Of a stretch of 17,701 nt of DNA, positions 13,554 to 17,701 are shown one piece after another (positions within the stretch are counted from its first letter, which is position 1; every line of letters starts with the position of its first letter). Both the position numbers and the translations under genes were made by a program. Source of the DNA: Actinomycetes bacterium (GTDB taxonomy: Bacteria; Actinomycetota; Humimicrobiia; Humimicrobiales; Humimicrobiaceae); the NCBI GenBank assembly GCA_030603375.1, contig JAUVXY010000009.1, positions 1 to 17,701 of the forward strand, written 5' to 3'. The notes below the pieces were generated by a model that saw nothing but the letters and a program-made list of their open reading frames with translations, was not told the DNA's origin and made no database searches.

Positions 13554-14720
13554 TCATTTTTTCATTTTAGCAAGCCCGCAGATGTATCCAAAGGATTTTG
13601 CCAGATCTATGTAAAAAAGTAGAAACGGCACGAAAATTATTGACAGCAGTTTTCCAGTTTTTTTAACTTTAACTTCGCAGGGCATTCCCCATATAAACTG
13701 CAGCCTTCTGTAAGGCTTAAATACATAGCCCGCAAACAAAGGAACCAGTACAGCTAAAAACCATTTGCTTAAGCAAAACGCTGCAGCCAGCACTGCAAAC
13801 AAAAAAATAAAGGATGCAAATCTTATCAAGTGGCGATGTGCGTACATCCTGCCTTTTGCATCTCCCCTGGCATACCTGAAAAACTGCCTGAATATTTGCA
13901 CCATATCTTTTCTCATCTTCCAGTATACAACTGCGTCAGGATTAAATTTTATTACAAATCCTTTATTCTTTATATTGAAATTAAATTTCATATCTTCGCC
14001 GTAATCCATATTCTCAGGATATCCTCCTGTACTTCTCCATACATCTTTTTTAAAACTGATATTTCTGGAAGAAGGCATAAATTTGCTTCTTTTTATCTCC
14101 CTCTTCTCCGGCATAATGCACATTGCAAGGCATCTTTCTAAAAAGCTGCTGCAGACCGGACAATTAAATCCTCCAACTACGCTGCAAGAATTGCTGCTGT
14201 AGGGTTTAGTTATTTCCTCAATCCAATTTCTTTCCAGGATACATCCTGCGTCACTGACACAAATAATTTCGTTTTTAGTATTTCTTATTGCAATATTCCT
14301 GCCCTGTGGGATATTCGCGCCTTTCTTTTCAATTATTTTTACACATATTTTTTCTTTTTCTTTATTGTCATATAAACCTATTTCTTTATTTCCCCTAAAA
14401 AATATTTCAGAGCTAAACACAATAACCACATCACTGCATCTGTCCAATGCACCGTCTTCGGCCATCTCTGCACTTACAATTGTACTTTTTGTATCCTTAA
14501 TTTTATTTTTAAAAAAATCAACAGTTACCTTTAGTGTTCCGTCAACGGATCCTCCATCCACTATTACTATTTCACCGGGCAGCGTTTTTTGATGCATAAG
14601 ACTCTTAAGAAAAGCAGGCATGCTGTCTTCCTCGTTATAGACAGTGGCCACAAAACTAACGTCGTCTCTGACTATCCGTTCATCTTTTTTGCTGTCATTT
14701 AAAATATCTTCTTTACGCAT
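13554..14720 (-). CDS. GT2 glycosyltransferase with an insertion and C-terminal membrane helices
   Basis: The 388-residue protein opens with FVATVYNEEDSMPAFLKSL (23-41) and IVIVDGGSVDGT (51-62). An unusual stretch of about 55 residues (72-125) then intervenes before the expected KKGANIPQGRNIAI (132-145) and the metal-binding CVSDAGC (154-160). Later motifs are GGYPENMDYGEDMKFNF (with the acidic Glu-Asp near 242) and RQFFRYARGDAKG. Hydrophobic helices near 300-335 and 355-380 anchor it in the membrane. It probably builds or extends a surface glycan; the sugar is unknown. The insertion includes a DxCSDVVIVFSSEIFF strand region and a lysine/aspartate-rich loop. The ATG at 14720 has no close ribosome binding site; a GGAAG lies further up. 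Confidence 0.85.
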   Translation of the reverse strand: MRKEDILNDSKKDERIVRDDVSFVATVYNEEDSMPAFLKSLMHQKTLPGEIVIVDGGSVDGTLKVTVDFFKNKIKDTKSTIVSAEMAEDGALDRCSDVVIVFSSEIFFRGNKEIGLYDNKEKEKICVKIIEKKGANIPQGRNIAIRNTKNEIICVSDAGCILERNWIEEITKPYSSNSCSVVGGFNCPVCSSFLERCLAMCIMPEKREIKRSKFMPSSRNISFKKDVWRSTGGYPENMDYGEDMKFNFNIKNKGFVIKFNPDAVVYWKMRKDMVQIFRQFFRYARGDAKGRMYAHRHLIRFASFIFLFAVLAAAFCLSKWFLAVLVPLFAGYVFKPYRRLQFIWGMPCEVKVKKTGKLLSIIFVPFLLFYIDLAKSFGYICGLAKMKK

Positions 14721-14756
14721 TGTCTAATTTATTTTCTGCTTCCTACTTTATGCTGG

Positions 14757-15725
14757 CTATTTTTTAACTGGCCACCCCGCAAAATATAGTTTCAACGTTT
14801 TAAGGTATGTCTGCAGCCTCTTCCTGTTTTGCTTTTTTGCTGTAAAAATGAATAAAACTGTAAATACTATTACCCTGTTTATAACTCCTAAAAAATACAA
14901 AAAACTCAAGAGTTCAGCATGGAACAAAGAGTAATTTTTTTTAAAATAAAGTCTTCTGCTCTTCCATATGCCGGCTTCCCTTAATGCATTATTTTTAGAA
15001 GCAATGCCGCCATCAGCATGCTCTACTACAAAAAATGGAAAGTAATAATTTTTGTAGCCGTTTTTGCACAGCCTGAAGCATAAGTCGCTGTCTTCGCTGT
15101 ACATAAAATAATCTTCATCAAAGCCGCCTGCCTTGACAAAGTCTTTCCTTTTTATAAACATAAAAGCTCCGGAGAGCCAATCTACTCCCCTTGCGCTGCC
15201 GTGGTTCCACCAGCTAAGAAAATATGCGCCAAAGACAGAAGAGTTTTTAAATAACCTGTATAAAAAATAACTTTCATAAAACTGCCTTGCAAGCGTTGGA
15301 AAGGACCTGCAGCTGTACTGGATGGTCCCATCCGGGTTTACAAGCTTTGCTCCAATGGCTCCTACTTTGCTGCCCTTGCTTTTTTCATCATAGAACTTAA
15401 TAACCTCTTCTGCGCTCCCGCTTATAAACCTGGTATCTGGATTTAAAAAAAGCAGGAACTTTCCATTTGCTTTGCTGGCTCCAATATTGCATGCTTTGCA
15501 GAATCCTAAATTTTTACTTTCACCAGTTAAATAAATATTCCCATATTGTTTTGTGAGCCTTTCAATATAATCAGCGCTTCCATCCGAAGAGCCATTGTCA
15601 ACTATTATCATCTCACAGAAGGCAGTGCCTTTGCTGCAAAGAAAAGAACTAATGCTGTCAACACAGCTTTTTATATAATTTAAGCTGTTGTAATTTACTG
15701 TAATGATACTGATGTCTATATTCAA
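14757..15725 (-). CDS. GT2 family glycosyltransferase (WbbL-like)
   Basis: The 322-residue protein has ISIITVNYNSLNYIKSCVDS at the N terminus, IVDNGSSDGS (41-50), SKNLGFCKACNIGA, the metal-binding LFLNPDTRF, VDWLSGAFMFIKRKDF and YFMYSEDSDLCFRL, followed by the EHADGGIASK segment of WbbL-like transferases. One hydrophobic helix near residues 275-297 is a likely membrane anchor. It is a paralogue of the GT2 at 11998-12873. The start is a TTG at 15725 that overlaps the stop of the GT4 gene as TTGA, with GGGGAG five bases upstream, so it is co-translated with that gene. With GDP-D-rhamnose made nearby, a rhamnosyl donor is plausible but unproven. Confidence 0.9.
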   Translation of the reverse strand: MNIDISIITVNYNSLNYIKSCVDSISSFLCSKGTAFCEMIIVDNGSSDGSADYIERLTKQYGNIYLTGESKNLGFCKACNIGASKANGKFLLFLNPDTRFISGSAEEVIKFYDEKSKGSKVGAIGAKLVNPDGTIQYSCRSFPTLARQFYESYFLYRLFKNSSVFGAYFLSWWNHGSARGVDWLSGAFMFIKRKDFVKAGGFDEDYFMYSEDSDLCFRLCKNGYKNYYFPFFVVEHADGGIASKNNALREAGIWKSRRLYFKKNYSLFHAELLSFLYFLGVINRVIVFTVLFIFTAKKQNRKRLQTYLKTLKLYFAGWPVKK

Positions 15726-17356
15726 CTACGCTCCCCGGTAATGTTACTGATTATTGAAAGTAACTTTTTTTCAAAATTAGAGCTGGAAAATTTCCTGCAG
15801 CTTTCAATGGCCCGTTTTCTTACAGCTTCCACATCTACTTCTCCCCTGCATACTTTTAAAGTTATATCTTTAAGCTCGTCCCATCTTTCATATAAGAAAC
15901 CATCTTCCCTGTCCTTTACGATCTCTTTCTGCCCTCCCTTGCCAATAACTATCGGGATGCAGCCGGAAGCCATTGCTTCAACAGTAGTTATTCCAAAATG
16001 TTCAAATTTCTCTGGGTGTTTTTTTTCATCCTCTCCCATCCCGGCACCGTGCCAGAATATAAAAGCTTTAGAAAAAATTTCTACCAGCTCTCCCCACTCT
16101 ATATTGGTTATGACCTTTACAGGATAATTTTTACTAATATTTTTTATCTTATCAACATATTCCAGATGTTTTTTTCTTTGTTCAACACCTCCAGCCAGAT
16201 ATAGTGTATACCCATTCATTACATCGGGATAATTATCATAAAGGTCAATGAAAGTCTCTGCAAGTTCCAATTGTTTTTTATTGTGGTGTTCCGGGAAAAA
16301 TCTTCCAACGCTAAGAATTATTTTTTCTTTCTTTCCAACTTTAAAGCTGCCGGTATCTACCGGCGGGAAAAGAAGTGTGCTGTCTTTCTTCCAAAGTTTC
16401 CTGATCCAGCTTTTAGAATATTTTGAAATTGAGATAATCTCATCATAAGTTTCTAAAAATCTTAAGTTCTTAGGATACACAGTAAGAAACATCGGGACAA
16501 ACCCGAGCACTTTTAAAACAATCATTTTAATAAAACCGGTCCTGCTCTCATCATATACAAAAACGCCTAATTTTCTTGAATCTTCTAAATTACTATTTAC
16601 TTCTGCAGGAATAAATGTATTGGAACAAATAACAACACTGCGGCCTTTTTTGTTAAAATTTTCCGGGAGACATACAACCTTCTTTTCATTCTTATTCAAA
16701 ATGACAGCCTGCTCGTAAACTACCCTGCCGCCATTATCTGTGCCGCTTTCCAGCACCTTAACGCTGACATTCATTAGCTGAAGACCGCTTCTTTCAGGAT
16801 TTTTAAGACCTATTCTTAAATTTTTATTTAGCCTGCTTACATCTAAAACTACTCTTCCGCTGCTCCAGCTGCCTCTTCTGAGGAAAAACTTTTTTGGCTC
16901 ATACAGCCCCTCTCTAATTTTTATTTCCTTAAAGCCACGGCACAGCCTGTCAGCAAATCTGAGAAGCCATCTGGCAGGCAGGCAAAAAAATAGGAGTAAA
17001 AACTTATGAATTAATTTAAAATCAACATCAAAACGAGTAGGAAAATAACACAAATACAGATTTTTTTGTCCGTGCCCGGAAAGAGAGCTTAGATAAGTAG
17101 CATTTATGAATATATTATAGCCAGCAGTAATTTTGCCGGCATATTCTTCAGATAGAAACGGGAACACCTTTAAATTTACCCTGCTTAAATCTAAATTTAA
17201 CCTTTCTGATATCTTCCCTAAATCTTCATATATATCAGTAATCAAGTCTACGCTATAGTCTTTCTGCCGGGATAGAATTTCTGCTATTTTACAGCTGTAC
17301 CGCTCTCCCCCTCCTAATGTTGACAGGTATCTATCGTAAATGCCGATTTTTATCAT
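15722..17356 (-). CDS. GT4 glycosyltransferase with an inserted beta-rich domain
   Basis: The 544-residue protein is long for a GT4 enzyme. The N-terminal Rossmann part has IGIYDRYLSTLGGGERYS (4-21). The C-terminal part has ILSVGRFFPEHHNKKQ (347-362), LYLAGG, and FEHFGITTVEAMASGCIPI, with the E-x7-E pair at Glu452 and Glu460, a donor-binding hallmark. Between about residues 143 and 270 is an insertion rich in predicted beta-strands: a WSSGRVVLDVSRL start and an SRKLGVFVYDE end, recalling accessory domains of other surface-polysaccharide proteins. The ATG at 17356 has a weak AGGG site. It follows the edge-cut GT2 by 12 bases and overlaps the next GT2. Donor and acceptor are unknown. Confidence 0.88.
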   Translation of the reverse strand: MIKIGIYDRYLSTLGGGERYSCKIAEILSRQKDYSVDLITDIYEDLGKISERLNLDLSRVNLKVFPFLSEEYAGKITAGYNIFINATYLSSLSGHGQKNLYLCYFPTRFDVDFKLIHKFLLLFFCLPARWLLRFADRLCRGFKEIKIREGLYEPKKFFLRRGSWSSGRVVLDVSRLNKNLRIGLKNPERSGLQLMNVSVKVLESGTDNGGRVVYEQAVILNKNEKKVVCLPENFNKKGRSVVICSNTFIPAEVNSNLEDSRKLGVFVYDESRTGFIKMIVLKVLGFVPMFLTVYPKNLRFLETYDEIISISKYSKSWIRKLWKKDSTLLFPPVDTGSFKVGKKEKIILSVGRFFPEHHNKKQLELAETFIDLYDNYPDVMNGYTLYLAGGVEQRKKHLEYVDKIKNISKNYPVKVITNIEWGELVEIFSKAFIFWHGAGMGEDEKKHPEKFEHFGITTVEAMASGCIPIVIGKGGQKEIVKDREDGFLYERWDELKDITLKVCRGEVDVEAVRKRAIESCRKFSSSNFEKKLLSIISNITGERS

Positions 17357-17368
17357 AAATAAACCCTG

Positions 17369-17701
17369 CTAAAAATTTCTCATCCAGCTTTTAATAATTT
17401 TATCAGAAACTTTCCTGCCTTTTCTGATTTTAAGTCTTGCGGATAAATTTTTAGGCAGCATATAAAAAAGCTCAAAAAAGACTCTTACCCTGACAGGGAT
17501 ATCAACCCTTTTTAGTCTTCTGCCAATTAGAAGATTTGCAGTATAAAAAGCTGCATTCTTTATAGTTGATAAAACAAATAATGTATAGCATCTTAAAAAC
17601 AAAACCGGCCATCCGCATTTAAAAATCATAAGCAGCCTGTTCCTTACTACATGATATGTAAAGCTGTAGGACCACTCCTTGCCAGTTCCGCAGTGAAGAT
17701 G
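17369..17701 (-). CDS. GT2 glycosyltransferase, C-terminal part (gene continues beyond window)
   Basis: The frame is open from the right window edge to a stop at 17369, giving 110 residues. An internal ATG at 17629 exists, but the frame upstream reads HLHCGTGKEWSYSFTYHVVR followed by NRLLMIFK. This is the histidine and R-N-R-L end block of WbbL-like GT2 enzymes, where a hydrophobic helix follows (WPVLFLRCYTLFVL). The true gene therefore starts outside the window. A basic tail follows, and the stop lies 12 bases before the GT4 start, so both belong to one operon. Confidence 0.78.
   Translation of the reverse strand, partial: HLHCGTGKEWSYSFTYHVVRNRLLMIFKCGWPVLFLRCYTLFVLSTIKNAAFYTANLLIGRRLKRVDIPVRVRVFFELFYMLPKNLSARLKIRKGRKVSDKIIKSWMRNF

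Overview
All convincing genes in this 17.7 kb window lie on the minus strand, so transcription runs from the high-numbered end to the low-numbered end. The DNA is AT-rich by eye, non-ATG starts (GTG and TTG) are common, and genes are tightly packed with ATGA or TTGA stop/start overlaps. In transcription order the main genes are glycosyltransferases, GDP-sugar genes, phosphohexomutase, SIS-domain isomerase, S-adenosylhomocysteine hydrolase, comF and the start of hpf. From memory, this resembles the actinobacterial locus of Mycobacterium (wbbL1 / manB / pmmA / SIS protein / sahH / comF-like / hpf / secA1). An AT-rich, deep-branching member of Actinomycetota is therefore my best guess, but this is inference; a marker-gene tree would decide it.

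Layout, read in the direction of transcription. (1) 17701-13554: a surface-polysaccharide glycosyltransferase cluster: a GT2 cut by the window edge, a large GT4 with an inserted beta-rich domain, a WbbL-like GT2, and a GT2 with an unusual insertion. (2) 13553-10663: a more AT-rich patchwork of short units with their own promoters and terminators: an orphan Phd/YefM-like antitoxin, a third WbbL-like GT2 with a structured leader, a pair of unknown membrane proteins (one with a possible degenerate phospholipase-D-like domain, one with three membrane segments), and a 64-residue unknown. (3) 10564-4869: the nucleotide-sugar block: Rmd, a GDP-mannose pyrophosphorylase-like enzyme, Gmd, phosphomannomutase/phosphoglucomutase and a bifunctional PGI/PMI. 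These five steps together would convert fructose-6-phosphate to GDP-D-rhamnose, the probable donor for some of the glycosyltransferases. (4) 4736-2374: S-adenosylhomocysteine hydrolase and methylthioribose-1-phosphate isomerase, overlapping by 19 bases (methyl-cycle and methionine salvage). (5) 2377-1215: a second sugar-nucleotidyltransferase, split by a -1 frame change at an in-frame T TTT TTG heptamer. (6) 1143-1: comF, a cold-shock protein and the start of ribosome hibernation factor HPF.

No tRNA, rRNA, CRISPR array, insertion sequence or recombinase was recognised. No stretch without a gene exceeds 300 bases; the longest gaps are 12874-13123 (promoter, repeat-bearing leader, terminator) and 13358-13553 (an extended -10 promoter and otherwise plain AT-rich sequence). 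The items most worth checking are the frameshift site, the two-gene membrane module, and the glycosyltransferase insertion domains.
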